A stretch of DNA of 52,748 nt from Halanaerobium congolense (GTDB lineage Bacteria; Bacillota; Halanaerobiia; Halanaerobiales; Halanaerobiaceae): positions 1 to 52,748 of the forward strand of contig NZ_SOEF01000023.1 in assembly GCF_004366375.1 (NCBI RefSeq), given 5' to 3'. Positions 40,076 to 49,063 of the stretch are shown piece by piece. The position numbers and the translations under genes are program-made. Under the pieces are notes generated by a model. The model ran no database searches and was not told the DNA's origin. It was given only the letters and a program-made list of their open reading frames with translations. Within the stretch, counting starts at the first letter, position 1, and each line of letters opens with the position of its first letter.

Positions 40076-41389
40076 TTATGCATCTAATAACTTTTTATCT
40101 TCCTCATCTATATATTCATTAAACTCTTTAAAAATAGAGGGGCTTAAAGCTAACACTGCTATTAGGTTAGGTACAATCATCAAACCATTCATAGCACTAG
40201 CAATAGCCCACACTACATCTAAATTACTAACTGCACCAAGAAAAACTGCTGCAACCCAAATGTAACGGTAAGGCATAATTACTTTTGAACCAAAGAAATA
40301 TTCAAAAGACTTCTCTCCATAATAACTCCAAGTTAAAATAGTAGAGAAAGAGAAGAAAATTAATCCAAATGCAACAATAAAACCGCCAGGTCCAGGTAAA
40401 CCTATATTAAAAGCTTTAGATGTTAAAGCTGCTCCAGTAATACCTGAATCCCAAGCTCCAGTCATAATAATTATTAAAGCTGTCATAGTACAAATAACAA
40501 TTGTATCTAAAAATCCACCTAACATTGCAACGATACCCTGTTTAGCTGGTCTATCCACAGTAGTAGCAGCATGAGCAATAGCAGCACTACCAAGACCTGC
40601 CTCATTAGAGAAAACTCCACGAGAAACTCCATATCTAATTCCCTGTAATACAGCAGCTCCAGCAAAACCACCAGTAGCGGCATGTCCATTAAACGCACTA
40701 TTAAAAATTAATTTAAATGCTGGAATTAAATCTTCAATATTGAAAAGGATAATAATAATGCTTCCTATTATATAAACACTTGCCATTATAGGCACCAATT
40801 TTTCTGTAACATCAGCAATTCTCTCAATACCACCAATAATTACCACATAAGTTAGAACAGCCAAGGCAATACCAGTCACATAACCAGGCACTCCAAAATT
40901 ACTGTGTACTGCTTGAGCAACAGAATTTGACTGAACAGTACAACCGATTCCAAAAGCTGCCACTCCAGCAAAAAGAGCAAAAGCTGAACCTAGCCAGTTC
41001 CAATTATCTCCCATACCATTTTTAATGTAATACATTGGTCCTCCGGCAAACTTTCCTGTTTCTTCATTAAGTTCTCTGTGCATGACAGCCAAAACTGCTT
41101 CTCCCATTTTAATTGCCATTCCAAATAAAGCGGTAACCCACATCCAAAAAATTGCTCCAGGACCACCAAGAAAAATAGCAGTAGCTACTCCAGCAATATT
41201 ACCAGTTCCTACTGTTGCCGCCAAAGATGTCATTAAACTCTGAAAAGGAGTAATATCTCCTTCACCTGTTTGACTATCTTTATCTCGACCAGCCATTAAT
41301 ATCTTAAAAGCCTGAGGAATTCTAGTTAATGTTCTAAATTTAACACCTATGGTTAGATAAACACCTGTACCTACTAAGAAAATTAACAT
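40076..41389 (-). CDS. Sodium:alanine symporter (AGCS family), 5' end disturbed
   Basis: The 437-residue, multi-helix transporter carries the AGCS signatures TSLAATVGTGNIAGVATAIF and GGPMYYIKNGM. It imports alanine or glycine with Na+, fitting the Stickland genes around it. The first ATG (41389) falls inside the first helix; upstream the frame stays open ([14 protein letters not shown], conserved in the family) but contains no ATG, GTG or TTG before a stop. The gene's real start region therefore seems missing, probably by the same deletion that shortened the end of ald. It may start at an unusual codon or be non-functional. Confidence 0.82.
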   Translation of the reverse strand: MLIFLVGTGVYLTIGVKFRTLTRIPQAFKILMAGRDKDSQTGEGDITPFQSLMTSLAATVGTGNIAGVATAIFLGGPGAIFWMWVTALFGMAIKMGEAVLAVMHRELNEETGKFAGGPMYYIKNGMGDNWNWLGSAFALFAGVAAFGIGCTVQSNSVAQAVHSNFGVPGYVTGIALAVLTYVVIIGGIERIADVTEKLVPIMASVYIIGSIIIILFNIEDLIPAFKLIFNSAFNGHAATGGFAGAAVLQGIRYGVSRGVFSNEAGLGSAAIAHAATTVDRPAKQGIVAMLGGFLDTIVICTMTALIIIMTGAWDSGITGAALTSKAFNIGLPGPGGFIVAFGLIFFSFSTILTWSYYGEKSFEYFFGSKVIMPYRYIWVAAVFLGAVSNLDVVWAIASAMNGLMIVPNLIAVLALSPSIFKEFNEYIDEEDKKLLDA

Positions 41390-41420
41390 ATACGGACCCC
41401 AAACAAACCCACTGACAATA

Positions 41421-42491
41421 TTAGCAATCTGCTTTATAAGTAATTTTCCCTTTATAAGTATTTAGACCTTTAAGTAATGCTTCATCTTCTAATAATGCTT
41501 GCTTATATCCTTTATTAGCAATATCAATTGCATATGGTAAAGTTACATTAGTTAAAGCATAAGTAGAAGTTCTTGCTACTGCTCCTGGCATATTGGCAAC
41601 TGAATAGTGAACTACTCCATGCTTAGTAAATACTGGATCATCATGAGTAGTTGGATAAGTTGTTTCTACGCAACCACCTTGATCAATTGCAACGTCAACG
41701 ATTACTGCTCCTTTTTTCATATCTTTAATCATATCTTCAGTAACTAAATGAGGAGCTTTATCACCAGGAATTAAAACAGCACCTACTACTAAATCAGCTT
41801 CTATTATTTCTTCATAAATATTATATTTATTAGACATTCTAGTCTTTATCTCTCCCCGAAAAATATCATCTAAATATCTCATTTTAGCAGGATCAACATC
41901 CATAATTGTAACATCTGCTCCTAAACCTTTTGCCATTTTAGCAGCATTGGCTCCTACAATTCCACCACCAATAACTACTACTTTAGCTGGAGTTACACCA
42001 GGTACTCCACCAAGTAATACTCCTCTTCCTCCTTTTGGTTTTTCCAAAAACTTAGCCCCTTCTTGAGCAGCTAATTTCCCTGCAACTTCACTCATCGGAG
42101 TTAATAATGGAAGTGAATTATCCTCTAATTCTACTGTTTCATAAGCAATAGATACAACATTCCTTTCTATTAAAGCTTCAGTTAATTCTTTTTCTGCTGC
42201 TAAATGAAGATAAGTATAAAGAATCTGCCCCTCTTTAAATAAATCATACTCTTCAGGTAACGGTTCCTTAACCTTCATGATCATATCGGAGTTTGAAAAT
42301 AATTTTTCCTTATTTGCTTCTATCTCAGCTCCTGCTTCAGTATAATCACTATTTGATATTCCACTACCTAATCCTGCATCTTCTTCAATAATTACATCAT
42401 GTCCTTCACTTACTAAAGCTTCTACTCCTGGAGGAGTAATCCCTACTCTGTTTTCGTTATTCTTAATTTCTGCTGGTACGCCAATAATCAT
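41421..42491 (-). CDS. ald: Alanine dehydrogenase, C-terminus shortened
   Basis: The 356-residue protein has [20 protein letters not shown] at the N-terminus, the substrate-binding [10 protein letters not shown] and LHLAAE, and the NAD site [17 protein letters not shown] near residue 170. It oxidises alanine to pyruvate, ammonia and NADH, the electron-donor half of a Stickland pair. Family members continue some 15-20 residues past [11 protein letters not shown], whereas this one ends DC-stop, directly against the symporter frame. The catalytic core is intact. The ribosome site is AAAGGAGG. Confidence 0.92.
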   Translation of the reverse strand: MIIGVPAEIKNNENRVGITPPGVEALVSEGHDVIIEEDAGLGSGISNSDYTEAGAEIEANKEKLFSNSDMIMKVKEPLPEEYDLFKEGQILYTYLHLAAEKELTEALIERNVVSIAYETVELEDNSLPLLTPMSEVAGKLAAQEGAKFLEKPKGGRGVLLGGVPGVTPAKVVVIGGGIVGANAAKMAKGLGADVTIMDVDPAKMRYLDDIFRGEIKTRMSNKYNIYEEIIEADLVVGAVLIPGDKAPHLVTEDMIKDMKKGAVIVDVAIDQGGCVETTYPTTHDDPVFTKHGVVHYSVANMPGAVARTSTYALTNVTLPYAIDIANKGYKQALLEDEALLKGLNTYKGKITYKADC

Positions 42492-42651
42492 TATTAATTC
42501 CTCCTTTAAATAATTACTTTTATTTTAATAGAACAACTACACCTTTATCAGGTCAACAATTTAGATCTGATAAATTTAAGCTATTTTTATACCTCCGTAT
42601 ATATTACTGCTATAATTTCAGCTGTCACTATAATAAATTTCACCCCTTTCC

Positions 42652-43776
42652 TCATACATAAATTTTTTCTAATCTTTCACTTAAATTACAAACTATCTCA
42701 TAATTTATTGTCCCACAAATTTCAGCAATTTCCGCTGCTGATATTTCTTTTTCACCCTGTTTTCCAATTAAAACCACTTCATCTCCAACTTCAACATTTT
42801 TGATATGGTCAACACTAACAATGGTCTGCCCCATACAGACTCTGCCCCGAATTGGAGCTCTTTGCCCATTAATCAAAACTTCACCCTGGTTTGATAAAAG
42901 TCTCGGATAACCATCTTTATAACCAATTGGTAAGACTGCAAGTTTTTCTTTGTTTTCAGTCTTATAAGTTGAACCGTAACCAATAGCAGAACCTGCAGAA
43001 AGTTGTCTCAGCTGCACAACTCTTGTTTTAAATGATAAAATAGGAGTTAAAGCAGCTTCGTTATTTAAATTTTTGGAGGGTAAAAGTCCATACAGTATAA
43101 TTCCCGGTCGAACTAAATCTAAAAAACTTTCTTTTAAATCAATTATAGCAGCACTGTTGCCAATATGTATTAAAGGCAGCTTAAAACCTGATTCTCTAAT
43201 ATTATCTAAAGCAGAGTTAAATTTCTGCAGCTGCTGATAGGAATAAGTCTTATCTTTTTCATCAGCTCGAGCCAGATGTGAAAAAATTCCATCTATTTTA
43301 ATATTTTTTAATTTTTTGGCTAACTGATAAGCTTCATTTAACTGATCTGGAAAAAAGCCTATTCTTCCCATCCCGGTATCAACCACTAAATGAACTTTAA
43401 CCTTTTTTTTAGCTTTAGCTCCCAATTTATCTAAAGCAGAGATAGTTTCTAAACTAGCTGCCGCCTGAGTTAAATCTCCCTTTACAATTTCAGAATATTG
43501 AGTTTCTAAAACTTCAGCCAAGACTAAAATAGGTTTTTTTATGCCAGCTCTTCTCAATTCAATTCCTTCATCAGGACTACTAACACAAAAATATTCAACT
43601 CCTAATTGAGATAATTTTGGTGCGATTTTAGCTGCACCATGACCATAAGCATTAGCCTTTACAACCGCAGCAATTTTAGTCTTTTTATCAATTCTGCTGC
43701 GGATGAAATTATAATTTTTTTCTAAAGCTTTAAAGTCAATTTCTATCCAGGCTGGTCTTTTTAATTCTACTCTCAT
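42652..43776 (-). CDS. alr: Alanine racemase
   Basis: The protein has about 374 residues. The PLP lysine is in AVVKANAYGHGA near residue 40, and the C-terminal barrel contains AIGYGSTYKT and RGRVCMGQTIVSVD with the expected catalytic tyrosine region. It interconverts L- and D-alanine, allowing D-alanine to feed alanine dehydrogenase or supplying cell-wall D-alanine. Upstream ATG codons at 43797 and nearby overlap the GGAGG ribosome site; ATG 43776 is preferred. It lies between grdB and ald, an unusual place for a cell-wall gene, and suggests a catabolic isozyme. Confidence 0.93.
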   Translation of the reverse strand: MRVELKRPAWIEIDFKALEKNYNFIRSRIDKKTKIAAVVKANAYGHGAAKIAPKLSQLGVEYFCVSSPDEGIELRRAGIKKPILVLAEVLETQYSEIVKGDLTQAAASLETISALDKLGAKAKKKVKVHLVVDTGMGRIGFFPDQLNEAYQLAKKLKNIKIDGIFSHLARADEKDKTYSYQQLQKFNSALDNIRESGFKLPLIHIGNSAAIIDLKESFLDLVRPGIILYGLLPSKNLNNEAALTPILSFKTRVVQLRQLSAGSAIGYGSTYKTENKEKLAVLPIGYKDGYPRLLSNQGEVLINGQRAPIRGRVCMGQTIVSVDHIKNVEVGDEVVLIGKQGEKEISAAEIAEICGTINYEIVCNLSERLEKIYV

Positions 43777-43815
43777 CTTTTCAGCCTCCATCATCATTTT
43801 AATAACTAATTTTAA

Positions 43816-45201
43816 TTATTCTTTGTCATCAGAAAAAACTGTCTGCTCATTAATATCAGTTTGAAGAGCAATTAATGCTTTTTCGACAATATCTTTTCTT
43901 AGCTGTTTTTCTTCGGTTTCACCTAAGTCTGGCTGTCCTAATGGATGTGGAATAGCTACAGCTGGAACAATTCTATTTGCTCCTACTGTCATTGAAATCG
44001 GAACTACTGTTGCCACATGAACAACCGGAATACCTGCTCTTTCAATTTCTTTCACCATTGTTGCACCGCAACGTGTACAGGTACCTCAAGTAGAAGTTAA
44101 AATAACGGCCTGAACTCCATCAGCAAGTAAATTTTCTGCGATCTCCTGGGCATATGCTTTTGCATTGGCCACAGATGTACCATTACCCACTGTTGTATAA
44201 AACTTATTGTGAAGCTCACCAATTACTCCTTCTTTTTCAAGATCTCTCATAACATCTACCGGCAGAACACGGTCGGCATCCTTATTGGCGCATACAGGAT
44301 CATAACCACCGTGGGCTGTTTCATAATTTTCTTCATCAAGATCCATTACACCTTCTAAACTATACTCTCCATATTTGGAAGCACTAGAAGATTCAATATG
44401 ATCTGGATTCCCTTTAGGAACAATACCTCCAGATGTAACAAGAGCAACTTTTGTCTTAGGCATATCTTTGATTGGATCAACTGGATCTACTCTGTCAAAA
44501 ACTGGCATTGGATATTCAGTTTCAAAATCTTCTCCCTCCAGTTTTTTTAGCATCATTTTGATAGCTCTAGCTGCTCCTCTTTCTTCGGCGAAAATATTTT
44601 TTCTGATTCCACGAGGCATATATCCTTCCTCTTCCGGACTGCCTAATTCACCATTTTTATCAATATAACTTTTAACAATCTTTATCATATCGGGAATTGC
44701 AGACCTCATTCCTGCTGCAGAATCAGAAGTTTCTACAAAATATGCATACTGTTTAAACATTTCATAACCTGGGTTTTCTGGGTAAATGCCTGAAACTACA
44801 TCAATTCCTAATTCAGTTTTAGCGATTTCTGCAACAGTTCCACAGGCTACACCATATCGGCCTGCATTAAAGGCAGGTCCTGCAATTAATAGGTCAGGAT
44901 TTATAGCTTTTAGCATTTTTTTGATTTCGCTTTTGCTTTCTTCCAGATTTTCATTAAAGAATGTATCACCACAAATAATTGTATTAACAATTTCTGCATC
45001 TTCACCTAAGGAATTATTTAAAGCAGCTCCGGGACCAATAGGTCCATCTTCTCTGCGTGGTGGAATACCTGCTTTATCTTCGCCCCCAATTTGTCCAAAA
45101 AACTGATTTAAATAATGAACAATTTTAAGTTTATTACTCATATCTGGCCCAGGAATTCCATCGCGATCGCCTAAAATTGCAGTTTTTTTACCTTCGAGCA
45201 T
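43816..45201 (-). CDS. grdB: Glycine reductase component B selenoprotein GrdB with a GrdA-derived N-terminus (in-frame UGA)
   Basis: Reading through TGA 44086-44088 joins 44086-45201 and 43816-44058 into one protein with the UxxCxxC motif (U-GTCTRCGAT). Residues 1-19 are [19 protein letters not shown], the start of GrdA. Genuine GrdB begins at residue 21 (MSNKLKIVHYLNQFFGQIGG, ATG 45141). Only the GrdA-type start has a ribosome site (GGAGG), so the fusion is probably what is translated. grdA normally lies between grdE and grdB, so a deletion from grdA codon 19-20 to the grdB start explains it. Selenocysteine is residue 372 of the fusion or 352 of plain GrdB. It binds glycine and hands the carboxymethyl group to GrdA. 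Confidence 0.88.
44040..44106 (-). other. Selenocysteine codon and predicted SECIS hairpin of grdB
   Basis: Identical over 67 bases to the grdH region 36852-36918, including the UGA and the GUUGC-GGU-GCAAC hairpin thirteen bases downstream. Confidence 0.7.
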
Positions 45202-45246
45202 TATCTCATACCTCCATATTTTTTATGGGATTATTATTTCGAATTT

Positions 45247-46533
45247 TTAATAAATTCTAGCTGTTAAATTATTAAATCCTAATTCATTTGTTGAACCAGT
45301 AATAGCTTGGATTTCAACTGAAATAGAGCCATCAGCTTCGAGACTTCCATCAAATCCACCAGCAATTACATCAGCAAAATTTTGATGTCCAATGACTTTT
45401 TCCATTGGTGGCAGAGTGATTACTTCATTTGCATTTCCTGCAGTTACAACTGCATCAGCAGAAGGATCTGCATCAGCAAGTGACTGTGACGCTCCATCTC
45501 TTCCAGCATATTCATCAGTTATAAGTACAGTTTTAATACCTTTTGCAGCCAACTTTTTACTGTTCATAATTAAATCAGCATCAGGGTTTCCAAAACCTTC
45601 TTCAGAAACAACAGCTGCATCTAATCCTAACATTTCTGCTAATTTTGCAGTGAAATTAGATGACCTTTCTTTATCTGCCAGGGTAACATTTTCATTTGTG
45701 ATAATAACTCCCATAAAGTTGTATTTTTCTCCATGATATTTATAAAGTTCCTCAATTACAGGATTATTTTGATGTACATAAGTTGCATTTTTATCACAGG
45801 CAGATACACAATTTCCACTTAAGATAGCTCCATCCATTATTTCTGTTGGAGACATTAATGTTGGAAGGATTTCTTTGGCATCTACTCCGTAAACATAAGT
45901 GTCATGAAGTAACCCCTGACTCTGCAGCATATAAACATATCCAACTTTAGGAAGACTAGGATAGTCTGCAGCAGCTTCTACAAATGGCTTATGTTCATAA
46001 GTTTCTAATTCATCTGGTTCTACATCTTTAGCAGCTTTTCCTAGATAACTTGCAGTCTTTAGTCCAACCATTCTTAAAATTTCTTCATGTTCATGCTGTT
46101 TGATGTTTTCTTTTACATCACAATCAACAACTAAATTATGAAATCTAGAAAATGGAGTGTACTCAGCTCCAGGACCAGACATATCAATTATGCCTTCTTG
46201 AAATCCAACAATCTCTCCCGTAGTAACAACTGCAGCACCTTTAAGTACATGGGTGCGGCCAGAGCCAACCATTTCTTCGCTGCTAATAAAGCCGGGGAAT
46301 ACTCCACCTGGCCCTTTAACTTTAACTCTTGGTTCAATAACGTCTTTGACAGGAATAATTCGAACACTGTCTCCAGGGTGAACTATATCTAAATTAATAT
46401 TAGTAATTCTGCTGTCTTCACCTATAATTTCTAAAAGCTCTTCCTGATTAATAAAAAGTGTGGAGTCAAAAACTTTAGTTTCAGCAGCAAACTGAATATC
46501 TTCAATTTTGATTTTACCTAATTCTAATTGCAT
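45247..46533 (-). CDS. grdE: Glycine reductase component B proprotein GrdE
   Basis: The 428-residue proprotein is cut at a cysteine to give two subunits, one with an N-terminal pyruvoyl group that forms a Schiff base with glycine. The site is AILSGNCVSACDKN around residue 240. The N-terminus MQLELGKIKIEDIQFA and the EEGFGNPDADLI and DEYAGRDGASQSLADADPSA blocks are typical. It follows grdX and precedes the grdA'-grdB fusion. The ribosome site is AAAGGAGG. Length is normal and no defect is seen. Confidence 0.93.
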   Translation of the reverse strand: MQLELGKIKIEDIQFAAETKVFDSTLFINQEELLEIIGEDSRITNINLDIVHPGDSVRIIPVKDVIEPRVKVKGPGGVFPGFISSEEMVGSGRTHVLKGAAVVTTGEIVGFQEGIIDMSGPGAEYTPFSRFHNLVVDCDVKENIKQHEHEEILRMVGLKTASYLGKAAKDVEPDELETYEHKPFVEAAADYPSLPKVGYVYMLQSQGLLHDTYVYGVDAKEILPTLMSPTEIMDGAILSGNCVSACDKNATYVHQNNPVIEELYKYHGEKYNFMGVIITNENVTLADKERSSNFTAKLAEMLGLDAAVVSEEGFGNPDADLIMNSKKLAAKGIKTVLITDEYAGRDGASQSLADADPSADAVVTAGNANEVITLPPMEKVIGHQNFADVIAGGFDGSLEADGSISVEIQAITGSTNELGFNNLTARIY

Positions 46534-46560
46534 TATTTAGCCTCCTTTCTAATAGTGATT

Positions 46561-46926
46561 TTAATTCTTCAGGGCAGAGTTTATCAATGTTAGATCAATA
46601 ACCTGATAATCCTCTTTTATTTTTTGCGAATATTCCCTCTTTTTGTGATCTTTCTTAAATTGATTTAGTTTTTGAATAGCATTTTCTATGGTATTTAAAC
46701 TATAAAAATCTAATTTTTTAGTTGGAGCTAAAATTATACTCCTATAGGGATTTTGTGCAGGTTTAACACTACCTGCCAGCGGGTGAGACATTAATTTCCA
46801 ATCTTGGTGTACTAAATCCCTACTTTTACTATAGACATCAGAGAGATTATCCACAAAATCAATTTTTAGTTCTTCAAATTTTTCTTTTATTTTAGGATTA
46901 TTTGTAATAATAACTAAATCTTTCAT
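46561..46926 (-). CDS. grdX: GrdX family protein
   Basis: The protein has about 121 residues from ATG 46926, which follows AAAGGAGGAG. The longer frame to 46995 runs back through the riboswitch terminator and is rejected. The sequence MKDLVIITNNPKIKEKFEEL, then KLMSHPLAGSVKPAQNPYRS, is characteristic of GrdX, a small protein of unknown function that usually leads glycine reductase operons. It is the first gene under the tandem glycine riboswitch. Confidence 0.9.
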   Translation of the reverse strand: MKDLVIITNNPKIKEKFEELKIDFVDNLSDVYSKSRDLVHQDWKLMSHPLAGSVKPAQNPYRSIILAPTKKLDFYSLNTIENAIQKLNQFKKDHKKREYSQKIKEDYQVIDLTLINSALKN

Positions 46927-46944
46927 AAACTCCTCCTTTTTAAA

Positions 46945-46992
46945 CAAAAAAACAGAGCAGCATTGGGAAAATAAACCCATTACTGCTCTGTC
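46945..46992 (-). terminator. Expression-platform terminator of the glycine riboswitch
   Basis: On the minus strand ACAGAGCAGTAATGGG pairs with CCCAATGCTGCTCTGT, followed by seven T. Its 5' arm CAGAG can instead pair with CTCTGG (47059-47064) to close P1 of the second aptamer. Glycine binding would therefore prevent termination (an ON switch). Confidence 0.85.
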
Positions 46993-47168
46993 CATGAACC
47001 TGAGAGATTATCTGTGTAAAACAGACTGCTCCGTCGGTGTTTTGAAATAACAAACTTTCCAGAGTTATATCCAGATACGGTCCTTTTACCTGAGAGTTTC
47101 AATTTTTATTTTGAGCAAATAAAAATTTTACTCCTTCGGCGGCATAAAATCATGCTCTCTCCTGTATC
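46983..47168 (-). ncRNA. Tandem glycine riboswitch
   Basis: Two aptamers lie head to tail on the minus strand. Aptamer 1 has GGAGAGAGC, GCCGCCGAAGGAG, AACTCTCAGG and AAAGGACCG. Aptamer 2 has CTCTGG, ACACCGACGGAGCAG, AATCTCTCAGG and TTCATGGACAGAG. These are the standard glycine-aptamer landmarks, with a short linker between. A terminator follows that competes with P1 of aptamer 2. Glycine would turn on grdX-grdE-grdB-alr-ald-symporter. Confidence 0.95.
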
Positions 47169-47226
47169 CTTCAACCATAATATTCTACTTTTATATAATA
47201 TTTCTTCACAATTGATTACATTTGTT

Positions 47227-47255
47227 ATTATACACACCTCAAATTGTTTTGTCAA
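47227..47255 (-). promoter_or_regulatory. Consensus sigma-A promoter of the glycine reductase operon
   Basis: Minus strand: TTGACA (47250-47255), 17-base spacer, TATAAT (47227-47232). Both boxes are perfect; transcription would start about 50 bases before the first aptamer. Confidence 0.9.
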
Positions 47256-47310
47256 TTTATTTTCAGAAATTTTTCAATATTAAATTTTTATTAAAACCCT
47301 GCTAAAGAAA

Positions 47311-47340
47311 ATCCAACTAAATCATAGATTTAGTTGGATA
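47311..47340 (-). terminator. Terminator after selD
   Basis: On the minus strand ATCCAACTAAATC and GATTTAGTTGGAT form a perfect 13-bp stem around TAT, followed by TTTTC. It lies seven bases after the selD stop. Confidence 0.8.
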
Positions 47341-47346
47341 AGTTTA

Positions 47347-48387
47347 CTAATCCCATTTTATCTTAATTCCTTTTTCCCCTTTTTCAGCTTTTGCAATCAC
47401 AGCTGCCTCAATATCTTCAGTATAAAGATCAATTAATAAATCTGCAGCATCTTCTTCTGCCACAGAAATTAAAAGCCCGCCTGAAGTCTGGGGATCATAC
47501 ATTAAATCATAAAGTGTCTGATCTCTTTCTCCACTTTCAGCCACAAATTTTTGATAGTTATCTCTATTTTTATAAGCACCAGCAGGCAGCAGTCCAAATT
47601 CGCTAAATTCTCTTGCGTCTGCAAAAACAGGGATTTCTGCAGCATCAATTTGAATTTCTAAACTGCTGTTTTCAGACATTTCAAGTAAATGTCCAATCAA
47701 GCCAAAACCTGTTACATCTGTACAAGCATTTATCTGATACTGATCAAAATAGTTTAAAGCTCTGTTATTTAAAGTTAACATCGACGTCACTGCTGGATTA
47801 TTCTCAGCATCTGCTATAAAACCACCTTTAAGTGCAGAAATTATAACACCTGTTCCCAGTGGTTTCGTTAAAAGAATAAGATCTCCTTCTTTAATTCCAG
47901 AGTTACTGAGCAGATCATCTGGATGAACTATCCCTGTCACAGAAAGTCCATATTTAGGTTCTTCATCTACTACAGTGTGACCACCACATAGATTGGCTCC
48001 TGCTTCTTTTACTTTATCAGCACCACCCTGTAGAATACGCGAAAGAATTTCTCCTTCTAAACAGGAAGGAAAACCTACAATATTCATTGCTAAAATAGGC
48101 TGACCCCCCATCGCATATACATCACTTAAAGCATTTGCAGCAGCAATCTGACCAAATAAATAAGGATCATCTACAACTGGAGTAAAAAAATCAAGAGTCT
48201 GAATTAAAGCAATATCATCAGTTAAACTATAAACAGCAGCATCATCTGCTTTATCTAAACCAATCAGTAATTTTTCAGGATCAGCAGGAAAATCAACGTG
48301 ACGCAGAACCTGCGCCAGAGCCCTAGGGCCCATCTTGGCTGCTCAACCAGAAGTTTTACTATAATCAGTTAATTTTATTTTTTCCAT
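47347..48387 (-). CDS. selD: Selenophosphate synthetase SelD, itself a selenoprotein (in-frame UGA)
   Basis: From ATG 48387 the protein reads MEKIKLTDYSKTSGUAAKMG, with a TGA at 48343-48345 as selenocysteine 15. Ordinary calling starts at 48333 and misses the active site. The full 346 residues match the family, with the ATP-binding GLDKADDAAVY and LCGGHTVVDEEPKYGLSVTG and the end CTDVTGFGLIGHLLEM. It makes selenophosphate from selenide and ATP. Selenocysteine in place of the usual catalytic cysteine is known in several anaerobes. It lies downstream of yedF. Confidence 0.96.
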
Positions 48388-48449
48388 TATAACACCAACT
48401 TTCTAGTTGTAAATTAAATTATCTCAAAAAAGTTAAAGCTTGCTTTAAC

Positions 48450-49031
48450 TTAAATTGTGACAAGATCTTCTCGGTTTAAGTTATCAGCTATTTCAAACAT
48501 ATTACTTATTTCTCCTACCTTTATTTCTTCCTGCAGTCCATAATAATCAACACAGGTTCCACAGAAAAATATTTCAACCCCCAGCTCCTCAAGTTCTTTT
48601 AAGTAAAAAATAATATCTTCTTTTGTAGCTAATTTAACTCCAGAATTAAGGAAAATAATTCTTTTAGGTAAGGGGTCTAACTCCTTAATAGTAGAAATAA
48701 AACCCTTAATTAAGATTTGACCCAATTCTCGCTCTCCATCTCCCATAGTATCTGCTGAAATTAAATAAATTTTAGCTCCACTATTTTCTGCAGCAGATTC
48801 ATTGTTTTCGCTGTCACTACTTTTTGATTTTTTAAACATGACTCTAAATTCTGTTTCTGATTCTTCCACAACTGAAACTTCAGCTCCCATTTTCTCTCCT
48901 AATTTAGTTAGATTTGAAGCGGCTGTTTGATTGTCAACAATGACTAATACTTGCTGATTAGAATTTATAGCTTTTTTTGCCAGCACAACCGGTTTAGGGC
49001 AGGCTAAGCCTTTAGCATCAATTTCTTTCAT
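48450..49031 (-). CDS. yedF: Selenium-metabolism sulfurtransferase-like protein YedF
   Basis: The protein has about 193 residues from ATG 49031 after GGAGG. An N-terminal TusA-like domain with the cysteine in GLACPKPVV is joined to a DsrE-like domain (KIYLISADTMGDGERELGQI). The C-terminal FFCGTCVDYYGL has two further cysteines. This two-domain form is the YedF type found next to selD in selenium users; it is thought to handle activated sulfur or selenium, but its exact role is not established. Confidence 0.9.
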   Translation of the reverse strand: MKEIDAKGLACPKPVVLAKKAINSNQQVLVIVDNQTAASNLTKLGEKMGAEVSVVEESETEFRVMFKKSKSSDSENNESAAENSGAKIYLISADTMGDGERELGQILIKGFISTIKELDPLPKRIIFLNSGVKLATKEDIIFYLKELEELGVEIFFCGTCVDYYGLQEEIKVGEISNMFEIADNLNREDLVTI

Positions 49032-49063
49032 TATCAATTCCTCCAATTTTCTGATTTATTTTT

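Noticed and set aside
42560-42640. Possible 13-codon leader peptide between alr and ald (GTG start after AAAGGGGTG).
   Set aside because: Too short, no regulatory codon run, and no terminator or alternative hairpin follows.
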